Shown here in pieces: positions 1 through 11,928 of a stretch of DNA of 64,000 nucleotides; within the stretch, counting starts at the first letter, position 1; the number at the start of each line of letters is the position of its first letter. This DNA comes from Lineus longissimus (Eukaryota > Nemertea > Pilidiophora > Heteronemertea > Lineidae): NCBI RefSeq assembly GCF_910592395.1, contig NC_088313.1, positions 5,396,501 through 5,460,500 of the forward strand, in the 5' to 3' direction. A program made the position numbers and the translations under genes. Under the pieces are notes generated by a model. It saw only the letters and a program-made list of their open reading frames with translations, ran no database searches and was not told the origin of the DNA.

Positions 1-619
1 AAGGTGTCTCATCACTAGGAACGCAGCGTGACGTCACGAGCTCTGACGTCACGAGCAGACTACTCCGAGGCTCCCTGACGTCATGAGAGACGCCAGCGCC
101 ATCTCCCGAATCAGGACTGACGTCACTAGCAGCAACTTCCACGCCGGTCTGAACTCAAAAAGCGTCCTAGTATAAACGCTTGGAAGCCAGTAGGCCTGCG
201 CAGTGTTGGGCGGGGGGGGGGGGGAGAGAGGGGAGGGATGATTTTCGACGGGCTTTAACCCGCGAATCACCTTTTTGACCGCAACGGTTAATTTGAGCCC
301 CAAAACCACACAAGCAAGCCAATTTGACTGAAACTTAATCATTTTCATCACTTTAAACACACCTTATTCTCAATATAAGAAGAAGTATATTTGAAATGGA
401 AAATAACATTCAACTGGTATGGTGAGACCACCCATTCGTCTCAAACGGAACTATAACCGCGAGCTGATTGGTTAAATACAGGTGCGGGACCTACAGGCCG
501 GCCCCCTGGCTGCCATTTCCATTTCGCAAAATTCGATGGCCACCACATAAGGTAGCCTACATTTTCATTTTAACAATCGTACAAGGGAAGAAGAAACAAA
601 ATGATTGGGACATGAAGAG

Positions 620-624
620 AAAAA
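620..624 (-). terminator. RNA polymerase III terminator (T5)
   Basis: Five T on the transcribed-sense minus strand immediately follow the last paired base of helix I. A run of four or more T is the usual Pol III stop signal. Present at the same place in all copies examined. Confidence 0.85.
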
Positions 625-742
625 GTCTACAACACGCGGTATTCCGAGGCGGTCACCCATCCACGTACTAACCACGCTCGACGTTGCTTGGCTTCGGTGA
701 TCGGACGAGAACCGGTGTTTTCAACGTGATATGGTCGTAGAC
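623..742 (-). rRNA. 5S rRNA, copy 1 (reference description)
   Basis: 5S ribosomal RNA of the large subunit, read on the minus strand from 742. It starts GTCTACGACC and ends GTTGTAGAC plus two T, and these ends pair over nine positions as helix I. The core CGTCCGATCACCGAAG and the segment TGGATGGGTGACCGCC are diagnostic of eukaryotic 5S. Bases 16-21 pair with 57-62 (helix II). The total of about 120 nt is the usual length. The exact 3' end is set from helix I and the T-run. This sequence is the consensus for the array. Confidence 0.98.
646..693 (-). promoter_or_regulatory. Internal control region of 5S gene (boxes A, IE, C)
   Basis: By position in the gene, +50 to +64 (679-693) matches box A (AGCCAAGCAACGTCG), +67 to +72 the intermediate element, and +80 to +97 (646-663) box C (TGGATGGGTGACCGCCTC). 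In animals these bind TFIIIA and then TFIIIC to recruit RNA polymerase III. Shown for copy 1. The other copies have the same region, except copy 28, which is changed in box C. Confidence 0.8.
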
Positions 743-768
743 ATTAGAGGCGGCGATGCGTAGGTTAC

Positions 769-777
769 TTATAATAT
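769..777 (-). promoter_or_regulatory. TATA-like element upstream of 5S
   Basis: ATATTATAA on the minus strand lies at -35 to -27 from the 5S start at 742. Many invertebrate 5S genes need a TATA-like element at about this distance in addition to the internal promoter. It appears unchanged in the units I examined, but the whole spacer is conserved, so conservation alone proves little. Confidence 0.6.
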
Positions 778-1046
778 CACTGCGCCTACTATAATGCGTC
801 ATATTTTGTGGTCAGAGGCATTATGTATGCCTACGTCACAGCTTCGTCGCATTACAGATGTGGTTGGGGCGCCCATTACACGACGGAGTCTACGCGTAGA
901 CATACAGTTCACGCAGGCTCGCACTGAAACAGAAACGGACGCACATTCAAGAACTGCACGCAGACCAACATCGGAAGAAGAGAGTGCCGACTGGACATCA
1001 AAGACGCCAACGGTTGGCAAGGTGTCTCATCACTAGGAACGCAGCG

Positions 1047-1143
1047 TGACGTCACGAGCTCTGACGTCACGAGCAGACTACTCCGAGGCTCCCTGACGTC
1101 ATGAGAGACGCCAGCGCCATCTCCCGAATCAGGACTGACGTCA
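1047..1143. promoter_or_regulatory. Cluster of four TGACGTCA palindromes (CRE-type) in the spacer
   Basis: Four perfect TGACGTCA sites at 1047-1054, 1062-1069, 1094-1101 and 1136-1143, i.e. 305-401 bp upstream of the 5S start of copy 1. The same cluster recurs in every full unit (first instance at 29-125). TGACGTCA is the consensus cAMP-response element bound by CREB/ATF bZIP proteins. Whether such factors act on this Pol III array is inference. Confidence 0.55.
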
Positions 1144-1229
1144 CTAGCAGCAACTTCCACGCCGGTCTGAACTCAAAAAGCGTCCTAGTATAAACGCTTG
1201 GAAGCCAGTAGGCCTGCGCAGTGTTGGGC

Positions 1230-1245
1230 GGGGGGGGGGGGGGGG
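1230..1245. repeat. Variable G-tract of the 5S spacer
   Basis: A run of 16 G, followed by AGAGAGGGGAGGG. The equivalent run is 13 G at 212-224, 9 G at 2251-2259, 8 G at 12416-12423 and 14444-14451, and 17 G at 5296-5312 and 7331-7347. It lies about 400 bp downstream of each 5S 3' end. It is the main source of unit-length differences and could form G-quadruplex structure. Run lengths in the assembly may include homopolymer errors. Confidence 0.85.
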
Positions 1246-1643
1246 AGAGAGGGGAGGGATGATTTTCGACGGGCTTTAACCCGCGAATCACCTTTTTGAC
1301 CGCAACGGTTAATTTGAGCCCCAAAACCACACAAGCAAGCCAATTTGACTGAAACTTAATCATTTTCATCACTTTAAACACACCTTATTCTCAATATAAG
1401 AAGAAGTATATTTGAAATGGAAAATAACATTCAACTGGTATGGTGAGACCACCCATTCGTCTCAAACGGAACTATAACCGCGAGCTGATTGGTTAAATAC
1501 AGGTGCGGGACCTACAGGCCGGCCCCCTGGCTGCCATTTCCATTTCGCAAAATTCGATGGCCACCACATAAGGTAGCCTACATTTTCATTTTAACAATCG
1601 TACAAGGGAAGAAGAAACAAAATGATTGGGACATGAAGAGAAA

Positions 1644-1763
1644 AAGTCTACAACACGCGGTATTCCGAGGCGGTCACCCATCCACGTACTAACCACGCTC
1701 GACGTTGCTTGGCTTCGGTGATCGGACGAGAACAGGTGTTTTCAACGTGATATGGTCGTAGAC
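1644..1763 (-). rRNA. 5S rRNA, copy 2 (G30 to U)
   Basis: Starts 1021 bp after copy 1. Base 1734 changes RNA position 30 from G to U in helix III, where G30 appears to pair with C47. Probably a minor variant or a decaying copy. Confidence 0.96.
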
Positions 1764-2657
1764 ATTAGAGGCGGCGATGCGTAGGTTACTTATAATATCA
1801 CTGCGCCTACTATAATGCGTCATATTTTGTGGTCAGAGGCATTATGTATGCCTACGTCACAGCTTCGTCGCATTACAGATGTGGTTGGGGCGCCCATTAC
1901 ACGACGGAGTCTACGCGTAGACATACAGTTCACGCAGGCTCGCACTGAAACAGAAACGGACGCACATTCAAGAACTGCACGCAGACCAACATCGGAAGAA
2001 GAGAGTGCCGACTGGACATCAAAGACGCCAACGGTTGGCAAGGTGTCTCATCACTAGGAACGCAGCGTGACGTCACGAGCTCTGACGTCACGAGCAGACT
2101 ACTCCGAGGCTCCCTGACGTCATGAGAGACGCCAGCGCCATCTCCCGAATCAGGACTGACGTCACTAGCAGCAACTTCCACGCCGGTCTGAACTCAAAAA
2201 GCGTCCTAGTATAAACGCTTGGAAGCCAGTAGGCCTGCGCAGTGTTGGGCGGGGGGGGGAGAGAGGGGAGGGATGATTTTCGACGGGCTTTAACCCGCGA
2301 ATCACCTTTTTGACCGCAACGGTTAATTTGAGCCCCAAAACCACACAAGCAAGCCAATTTGACTGAAACTTAATCATTTTCATCACTTTAAACACACCTT
2401 ATTCTCAATATAAGAAGAAGTATATTTGAAATGGAAAATAACATTCAACTGGTATGGTGAGACCACCCATTTGTCTCAAACGGAACTATAACCGCGAGCT
2501 GATTGGTTAAATACAGGTGCGGGACCTACAGGCCGGCCCCCTGGCTGCCATTTCCATTTCGCAAAATTCGATGGCCACCACATAAGGTAGCCTACATTTT
2601 CATTTTAACAATCGTACAAGGGAAGAAGAAACAAAATGATTGGGACATGAAGAGAAA

Positions 2658-2777
2658 AAGTCTACAACACGCGGTATTCCGAGGCGGTCACCCATCCACG
2701 TACTAACCACGCTCGACGTTGCTTGGCTTCGGTGATCGGACGAGAACCGGTGTTTTCAACGTGATATGGTCGTAGAC
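2658..2777 (-). rRNA. 5S rRNA, copy 3
   Basis: Consensus sequence; 1014 bp from copy 2. Confidence 0.97.
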
Positions 2778-3674
2778 ATTAGAGGCGGCGATGCGTAGGT
2801 TACTTATAATATCACTGCGCCTACTATAATGCGTCATATTTTGTGGTCAGAGGCATTATGTATGCCTACGTCACAGCTTCGTCGCATTACAGATGTGGTT
2901 GGGGCGCCCATTACACGACGGAGTCTACGCGTAGACATACAGTTCACGCAGGCTCGCACTGAAACAGAAACGGACGCACATTCAAGAACTGCACGCAGAC
3001 CAACATCGGAAGAAGAGAGTGCCGACTGGACATCAAAGACGCCAACGGTTGGCAAGGTGTCTCATCACTAGGAACGCAGCGTGACGTCACGAGCTCTGAC
3101 GTCACGAGCAGACTACTCCGAGGCTCCCTGACGTCATGAGAGACGCCAGCGCCATCTCCCGAATCAGGACTGACGTCACTAGCAGCAACTTCCACGCCGG
3201 TCTGAACTCAAAAAGCGTCCTAGTATAAACGCTTGGAAGCCAGTAGGCCTGCGCAGTGTTGGGCGGGGGGGGGGGGGGAGAGGGGAGGGATGATTTTCGA
3301 CGGGCTTTAACCCGCGAATCACCTTTTTGACCGCAACGGTTAATTTGAGCCCCAAAACCACACAAGCAAGCCAATTTGCCTGAAACTTAATCATTTTCAT
3401 CACTTTAAACACACCTTATTCTCAATATAAGAAGAAGTATATTTGAAATGGAAAATAACATTCAACTGGTATGGTGAGACCACCCATTCGTCTCAAACGG
3501 AACTATAACCGCGAGCTGATTGGTTAAATACAGGTGCGGGACCTACAGGCCGGCCCCCTGGCTGCCATTTCCATTTCGCAAAATTCGATGGCCACCACAT
3601 AAGGTAGCCTACATTTTCATTTTAACAATCGTACAAGGGAAGAAGAAACAAAATGATTGGGACATGAAGAGAAA

Positions 3675-3794
3675 AAGTCTACAACACGCGGTATTCCGAG
3701 GCGGTCACCCATCCACGTACTAACCACGCTCGACGTTGCTTGGCTTCGGTGATCGGACGAGAACCGGTGTTTTCAACGTGATATGGTCGTAGAC
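3675..3794 (-). rRNA. 5S rRNA, copy 4
   Basis: Consensus sequence; 1017 bp from copy 3. Confidence 0.97.
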
Positions 3795-4688
3795 ATTAGA
3801 GGCGGCGATGCGTAGGTTACTTATAATATCACTGCGCCTACTATAATGCGTCATATTTTGTGGTCAGAGGCATTATGTATGCCTACGTCACAGCTTCGTC
3901 GCATTACAGATGTGGTTGGGGCGCCCATTACACGACGGAGTCTACGCGTAGACATACAGTTCACGCAGGCTCGCACTGAAACAGAAACGGACGCACATTC
4001 AAGAACTGCACGCAGACCAACATCGGAAGAAGAGAGTGCCGACTGGACATCAAAGACGCCAACGGTTGGCAAGGTGTCTCATCACTAGGAACGCAGCGTG
4101 ACGTCACGAGCTCTGACGTCACGAGCAGACTACTCCGAGGCTCCCTGACGTCATGAGAGACGCCAGCGCCATCTCCCGAATCAGGACTGACGTCACTAGC
4201 AGCAACTTCCACGCCGGTCTGAACTCAAAAAGCGTCCTAGTATAAACGCTTAGAAGCCAGTAGGCATGCGCAGTGTTGGGCGGGGGGGGGAGAGAGGGGA
4301 GGGATGATTTTCGACGGGCTTTAACCCGCGAATCACCTTTTTGACCGCAACGGTTAATTTGAGCCCCAAAACCACACAAGCAAGCCAATTTGACTGAAAC
4401 TTAATCATTTTCATCACTTTAAACACACCTTATTCTCAATATAAGAAGAAGTATATTTGAAATGGAAAATAACATTCAACTGGTATGGTGAGACCACCCA
4501 TTCGTCTCAAACGGAACTATAACCGCGAGCTGATTGGTTAAATACAGGTGCGGGACCTACAGGCCGGCCCCCTGGCTGCCATTTCCATTTCGCAAAATTC
4601 GATGGCCACCACATAAGGTAGCCTACATTTTCATTTTAACAATCGTACAAGGGAAGAAGAAACAAAATGATTGGGACATGAAGAGAAA

Positions 4689-4808
4689 AAGTCTACAACA
4701 CGCGGTATTCCGAGGCGGTCACCCATCCACGTACTAACCACGCTCGACGTTGCTTGGCTTCGGTGATCAGACGAGAACCGGTGTTTTCAACGTGATATGG
4801 TCGTAGAC
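4689..4808 (-). rRNA. 5S rRNA, copy 5 (C40 to U)
   Basis: Base 4769 changes RNA position 40 from C to U. Copy 7 has the same change exactly 2035 bp away, marking a two-unit duplication. Spacing from copy 4 is 1014 bp. Confidence 0.96.
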
Positions 4809-5708
4809 ATTAGAGGCGGCGATGCGTAGGTTACTTATAATATCACTGCGCCTACTATAATGCGTCATATTTTGTGGTCAGAGGCATTATGTATGCCTAC
4901 GTCACAGCTTCGTCGCATTACAGATGTGGTTGGGGCGCCCATTACACGACGGAGTCTACGCGTAGACATACAGTTCACGCAGGCTCGCACTGAAACAGAA
5001 ACGGACGCACATTCAAGAACTGCACGCAGACCAACATCGGAAGAAGAGAGTGCCGACTGGACATCAAAGACGCCAACGGTTGGCAAGGTGTCTCATCACT
5101 AGGAACGCAGCGTGACGTCACGAGCTCTGACGTCACGAGCAGACTACTCCGAGGCTCCCTGACGTCATGAGAGACGCCAGCGCCATCTCCCGAATCAGGA
5201 CTGACGTCACTAGCAGCAACTTCCACGCCGGTCTGAACTCAAAAAGCGTCCTAGTATAAACGCTTGGAAGCCAGTAGGCCTGCGCAGTGTTGGGCGGGGG
5301 GGGGGGGGGGGGAGGGGGGAGGGATGATTTTCGACGGGCTTTAACCCGCGAATCACCTTTTTGACCGCAACGGTTAATTTGAGCCCCAAAACCACACAAG
5401 CAAGCCAATTTGACTGAAACTTAATCATTTTCATCACTTTAAACACACCTTATTCTCAATATAAGAAGAAGTATATTTGAAATGGAAAATAACATTCAAC
5501 TGGTATGGTGAGACCACCCATTCGTCTCAAACGGAACTATAACCGCGAGCTGATTGGTTAAATACAGGTGCGGGACCTACAGGCCGGCCCCCTGGCTGCT
5601 ATTTCCATTTCGCAAAATTCGATGGCCACCACATAAGGTAGCCTACATTTTCATTTTAACAATCGTACAAGGGAAGAAGAAACAAAATGATTGGGACATG
5701 AAGAGAAA

Positions 5709-5828
5709 AAGTCTACAACACGCGGTATTCCGAGGCGGTCACCCATCCACGTACTAACCACGCTCGACGTTGCTTGGCTTCGGTGATCGGACGAGAACCG
5801 GTGTTTTAAACGTGATATGGTCGTAGAC
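5709..5828 (-). rRNA. 5S rRNA, copy 6 (G21 to U)
   Basis: Base 5808 changes position 21 from G to U and loses the G21-C57 pair at the end of helix II. Copy 8, otherwise its duplicate, does not have this change. Spacing from copy 5 is 1020 bp. Confidence 0.96.
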
Positions 5829-6723
5829 ATTAGAGGCGGCGATGCGTAGGTTACTTATAATATCACTGCGCCTACTATAATGCGTCATATTTTGTGGTCA
5901 GAGGCATTATGTATGCCTACGTCACAGCTTCGTCGCATTACAGATGTGGTTGGGGCGCCCATTACACGACGGAGTCTACGCGTAGACATACAGTTCACGC
6001 AGGCTCGCACTGAAACAGAAACGGACGCACATTCAAGAACTGCACGCAGACCAACATCGGAAGAAGAGAGTGCCGACTGGACATCAAAGACGCCAACGGT
6101 TGGCAAGGTGTCTCATCACTAGGAACGCAGCGTGACGTCACGAGCTCTGACGTCACGAGCAGACTACTCCGAGGCTCCCTGACGTCATGAGAGACGCCAG
6201 CGCCATCTCCCGAATCAGGACTGACGTCACTAGCAGCAACTTCCACGCCGGTCTGAACTCAAAAAGCGTCCTAGTATAAACGCTTAGAAGCCAGTAGGCA
6301 TGCGCAGTGTTGGGCGGGGGGGGGGAGAGAGGGGAGGGATGATTTTCGACGGGCTTTAACCCGCGAATCACCTTTTTGACCGCAACGGTTAATTTGAGCC
6401 CCAAAACCACACAAGCAAGCCAATTTGACTGAAACTTAATCATTTTCATCACTTTAAACACACCTTATTCTCAATATAAGAAGAAGTATATTTGAAATGG
6501 AAAATAACATTCAACTGGTATGGTGAGACCACCCATTCGTCTCAAACGGAACTATAACCGCGAGCTGATTGGTTAAATACAGGTGCGGGACCTACAGGCC
6601 GGCCCCCTGGCTGCCATTTCCATTTCGCAAAATTCGATGGCCACCACATAAGGTAGCCTACATTTTCATTTTAACAATCGTACAAGGGAAGAAGAAACAA
6701 AATGATTGGGACATGAAGAGAAA

Positions 6724-6843
6724 AAGTCTACAACACGCGGTATTCCGAGGCGGTCACCCATCCACGTACTAACCACGCTCGACGTTGCTTGGCTTCGGTG
6801 ATCAGACGAGAACCGGTGTTTTCAACGTGATATGGTCGTAGAC
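6724..6843 (-). rRNA. 5S rRNA, copy 7 (C40 to U)
   Basis: Shares the C40 to U change (base 6804) with copy 5. Spacing from copy 6 is 1015 bp. Confidence 0.96.
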
Positions 6844-7743
6844 ATTAGAGGCGGCGATGCGTAGGTTACTTATAATATCACTGCGCCTACTATAATGCGT
6901 CATATTTTGTGGTCAGAGGCATTATGTATGCCTACGTCACAGCTTCGTCGCATTACAGATGTGGTTGGGGCGCCCATTACACGACGGAGTCTACGCGTAG
7001 ACATACAGTTCACGCAGGCTCGCACTGAAACAGAAACGGACGCACATTCAAGAACTGCACGCAGACCAACATCGGAAGAAGAGAGTGCCGACTGGACATC
7101 AAAGACGCCAACGGTTGGCAAGGTGTCTCATCACTAGGAACGCAGCGTGACGTCACGAGCTCTGACGTCACGAGCAGACTACTCCGAGGCTCCCTGACGT
7201 CATGAGAGACGCCAGCGCCATCTCCCGAATCAGGACTGACGTCACTAGCAGCAACTTCCACGCCGGTCTGAACTCAAAAAGCGTCCTAGTATAAACGCTT
7301 GGAAGCCAGTAGGCCTGCGCAGTGTTGGGCGGGGGGGGGGGGGGGGGAGGGGGGAGGGATGATTTTCGACGGGCTTTAACCCGCGAATCACCTTTTTGAC
7401 CGCAACGGTTAATTTGAGCCCCAAAACCACACAAGCAAGCCAATTTGACTGAAACTTAATCATTTTCATCACTTTAAACACACCTTATTCTCAATATAAG
7501 AAGAAGTATATTTGAAATGGAAAATAACATTCAACTGGTATGGTGAGACCACCCATTCGTCTCAAACGGAACTATAACCGCGAGCTGATTGGTTAAATAC
7601 AGGTGCGGGACCTACAGGCCGGCCCCCTGGCTGCTATTTCCATTTCGCAAAATTCGATGGCCACCACATAAGGTAGCCTACATTTTCATTTTAACAATCG
7701 TACAAGGGAAGAAGAAACAAAATGATTGGGACATGAAGAGAAA

Positions 7744-7863
7744 AAGTCTACAACACGCGGTATTCCGAGGCGGTCACCCATCCACGTACTAACCACGCTC
7801 GACGTTGCTTGGCTTCGGTGATCGGACGAGAACCGGTGTTTTCAACGTGATATGGTCGTAGAC
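7744..7863 (-). rRNA. 5S rRNA, copy 8
   Basis: Consensus sequence; 1020 bp from copy 7, the same spacing as copies 5 to 6. Confidence 0.97.
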
Positions 7864-8759
7864 ATTAGAGGCGGCGATGCGTAGGTTACTTATAATATCA
7901 CTGCGCCTACTATAATGCGTCATATTTTGTGGTCAGAGGCATTATGTATGCCTACGTCACAGCTTCGTTGCATTACAGATGTGGTTGGGGCGCCCATTAC
8001 ACGACGGAGTCTACGCGTAGACATACAGTTCACGCAGGCTCGCACTGAAACAGAAACGGACGCACATTCAAGAACTGCACGCAGACCAACATCGGAAGAA
8101 GAGAGTGCCGACTGGACATCAAAGACGCCAACGGTTGGCAAGGTGTCTCATCACTAGGAACGCAGCGTGACGTCACGAGCTCTGACGTCACGAGCAGACT
8201 ACTCCGAGGCTCCCTGACGTCATGAGAGACGCCAGCGCCATCTCCCGAATCAGGACTGACGTCACTAGCAGCAACTTCCACGCCGGTCTGAACTCAAAAA
8301 GCGTCCTAGTATAAACGCTTGGAAGCCAGTAGGCCTGCGCAGTGTTGGGCGGGGGGGGGGGAGAGAGGGGAGGGGTGATTTTCGACGGGCTTTAACCCGC
8401 GAATCACCTTTTTGACCGCAACGGTTAATTTGAGCCCCAAAACCACACAAGCAAGCCAATTTGACTGAAACTTAATCATTTTCATCACTTTAAACACACC
8501 TTATTCTCAATATAAGAAGAAGTATATTTGAAATGGAAAATAACATTCAACTGGTATGGTGAGACCACCCATTCGTCTCAAACGGAACTATAACCGCGAG
8601 CTGATTGGTTAAATACAGGTGCGGGACCTACAGGCCGGCCCCCTGGCTGCCATTTCCATTTCGCAAAATTCGATGGCCACCACATAAGGTAGCCTACATT
8701 TTCATTTTAACAATCGTACAAGGGAAGAAGAAACAAAATGATTGGGACATGAAGAGAAA

Positions 8760-8879
8760 AAGTCTACAACACGCGGTATTCCGAGGCGGTCACCCATCCA
8801 CGTACTAACCACGCTCGACGTTGCTTGGCTTCGGTGATCGGACGAGAACCGGTGTTTTCAACGTGATATGGTCGTAGAC
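8760..8879 (-). rRNA. 5S rRNA, copy 9
   Basis: Consensus sequence; 1016 bp from copy 8. Confidence 0.97.
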
Positions 8880-9777
8880 ATTAGAGGCGGCGATGCGTAG
8901 GTTACTTATAATATCACTGCGCCTACTATAATGCGTCATATTTTGTGGTCAGAGGCATTATGTATGCCTACGTCACAGCTTCGTCGCATTACAGATGTGG
9001 TTGGGGCGCCCATTACACGACGGAGTCTACGCGTAGACATACAGTTCACGCAGGCTCGCACTGAAACAGAAACGGACGCACATTCAAGAACTGCACGCAG
9101 ACCAACATCGGAAGAAGAGAGTGCCGACTGGACATCAAAGACGCCAACGGTTGGCAAGGTGTCTCATCACTAGGAACGCAGCGTGACGTCACGAGCTCTG
9201 ACGTCACGAGCAGACTACTCCGAGGCTCCCTGACGTCATGAGAGACGCCAGCGCCATCTCCCGAATCAGGACTGACGTCACTAGCAGCAACTTCCACGCC
9301 GGTCTGAACTCAAAAAGCGTCCTAGTATAAACGCTTGGAAGCCAGTAGGCCTGCGCAGTGTTGGGCGGGGGGGGGGGGGAGAGAGGGGAGGGATGATTTT
9401 CGACGGGCTTTAACCCGCGAATCACCTTTTTGACCGCAACGGTTAATTTGAGCCCCAAAACCACACAAGCAAGCCAATTTGACTGAAACTTAATCATTTT
9501 CATCACTTTAAACACACCTTATTCTCAATATAAGAAGAAGTATATTTGAAATGGAAAATAACATTCAACTGGTATGGTGAGACCACCCATTCGTCTCAAA
9601 CGGAACTATAACCGCGAGCTGATTGGTTAAATACAGGTGCGGGACCTACAGGCCGGCCCCCTGGCTGCCATTTCCATTTCGCAAAATTCGATGGCCACCA
9701 CATAAGGTAGCCTACATTTTCATTTTAACAATCGTACAAGGGAAGAAGAAACAAAATGATTGGGACATGAAGAGAAA

Positions 9778-9897
9778 AAGTCTACAACACGCGGTATTCC
9801 GAGGCGGTCACCCATCCACGTACTAACCACGCTCGACGTTGCTTGGCTTCGGTGATCGGACGAGAACCGGTGTTTTCAACGTGATATGGTCGTAGAC
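9778..9897 (-). rRNA. 5S rRNA, copy 10
   Basis: Consensus sequence; 1018 bp from copy 9. One G is missing from its upstream spacer near 10191. Confidence 0.97.
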
Positions 9898-10790
9898 ATT
9901 AGAGGCGGCGATGCGTAGGTTACTTATAATATCACTGCGCCTACTATAATGCGTCATATTTTGTGGTCAGAGGCATTATGTATGCCTACGTCACAGCTTC
10001 GTCGCATTACAGATGTGGTTGGGGCGCCCATTACACGACGGAGTCTACGCGTAGACATACAGTTCACGCAGGCTCGCACTGAAACAGAAACGGACGCACA
10101 TTCAAGAACTGCACGCAGACCAACATCGGAAGAAGAGAGTGCCGACTGGACATCAAAGACGCCAACGGTTGGCAAGGTGTCTCATCACTAGAACGCAGCG
10201 TGACGTCACGAGCTCTGACGTCACGAGCAGACTACTCCGAGGCTCCCTGACGTCATGAGAGACGCCAGCGCCATCTCCCGAATCAGGACTGACGTCACTA
10301 GCAGCAACTTCCACGCCGGTCTGAACTCAAAAAGCGTCCTAGTATAAACGCTTGGAAGCCAGTAGGCCTGCGCAGTGTTGGGCGGGGGGGGGAGAGAGGG
10401 GAGGGATGATTTTCGACGGGCTTTAACCCGCGAATCACCTTTTTGACCGCAACGGTTAATTTGAGCCCCAAAACCACACAAGCAAGCCAATTTGACTGAA
10501 ACTTAATCATTTTCATCACTTTAAACACACCTTATTCTCAATATAAGAAGAAGTATATTTGAAATGGAAAATAACATTCAACTGGTATGGTGAGACCACC
10601 CATTCGTCTCAAACGGAACTATAACCGCGAGCTGATTGGTTAAATACAGGTGCGGGACCTACAGGCCGGCCCCCTGGCTGCCATTTCCATTTCGCAAAAT
10701 TCGATGGCCACCACATAAGGTAGCCTACATTTTCATTTTAACAATCGTACAAGGGAAGAAGAAACAAAATGATTGGGACATGAAGAGAAA

Positions 10791-10910
10791 AAGTCTACAA
10801 CACGCGGTATTCCGAGGCGGTCACCCATCCACGTACTAACCACGCTCGACGTTGCTTGGCTTCGGTGATCGGACGAGAACCGGTGTTTTCAACGTGATAT
10901 GGTCGTAGAC
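10791..10910 (-). rRNA. 5S rRNA, copy 11
   Basis: Consensus sequence; 1013 bp from copy 10. Confidence 0.97.
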
Positions 10911-11808
10911 ATTAGAGGCGGCGATGCGTAGGTTACTTATAATATCACTGCGCCTACTATAATGCGTCATATTTTGTGGTCAGAGGCATTATGTATGCCT
11001 ACGTCACAGCTTCGTCGCATTACAGATGTGGTTGGGGCGCCCATTACACGACGGAGTCTACGCGTAGACATACAGTTCACGCAGGCTCGCACTGAAACAG
11101 AAACGGACGCACATTCAAGAACTGCACGCAGACCAACATCGGAAGAAGAGAGTGCCGACTGGACATCAAAGACGCCAACGGTTGGCAAGGTGTCTCATCA
11201 CTAGGAACGCAGCGTGACGTCACGAGCTCTGACGTCACGAGCAGACTACTCCGAGGCTCCCTGACGTCATGAGAGACGCCAGCGCCATCTCCCGAATCAG
11301 GACTGACGTCACTAGCAGCAACTTCCACGCCGGTCTGAACTCAAAAAGCGTCCTAGTATAAACGCTTGGAAGCCAGTAGGCCTGCGCAGTGTTGGGCGGG
11401 GGGGGGGGGGAGAGAGGGGAGGGATGATTTTCGACGGGCTTTAACCCGCGAATCACCTTTTTGACCGCAACGGTTAATTTGAGCCCCAAAACCACACAAG
11501 CAAGCCAATTTGACTGAAACTTAATCATTTTCATCACTTTAAACACACCTTATTCTCAATATAAGAAGAAGTATATTTGAAATGGAAAATAACATTCAAC
11601 TGGTATGGTGAGACCACCCATTCGTCTCAAACGGAACTATAACCGCGAGCTGATTGGTTAAATACAGGTGCGGGACCTACAGGCCGGCCCCCTGGCTGCT
11701 ATTTCCATTTCGCAAAATTCGATGGCCACCACATAAGGTAGCCTACATTTTCATTTTAACAATCGTACAAGGGAAGAAGAAACAAAATGATTGGGACATG
11801 AAGAGAAA

Positions 11809-11928
11809 AAGTCTACAACACGCGGTATTCCGAGGCGGTCACCCATCCACGTACTAACCACGCTCGACGTTGCTTGGCTTCGGTGATCGGACGAGAACCG
11901 GTGTTTTCAACGTGATATGGTCGTAGAC
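11809..11928 (-). rRNA. 5S rRNA, copy 12
   Basis: Consensus sequence; 1018 bp from copy 11. Its 3' spacer carries T at 11700, the variant also seen at 5600 and 7635. Confidence 0.97.

Noticed and set aside
241-262. Possible tRNA-like or SINE B-box (GGTTAAAGCC on the minus strand, within a small hairpin)
   Set aside because: No matching A-box at the right distance and no cloverleaf; the fit to GGTTCRANNCC is poor.
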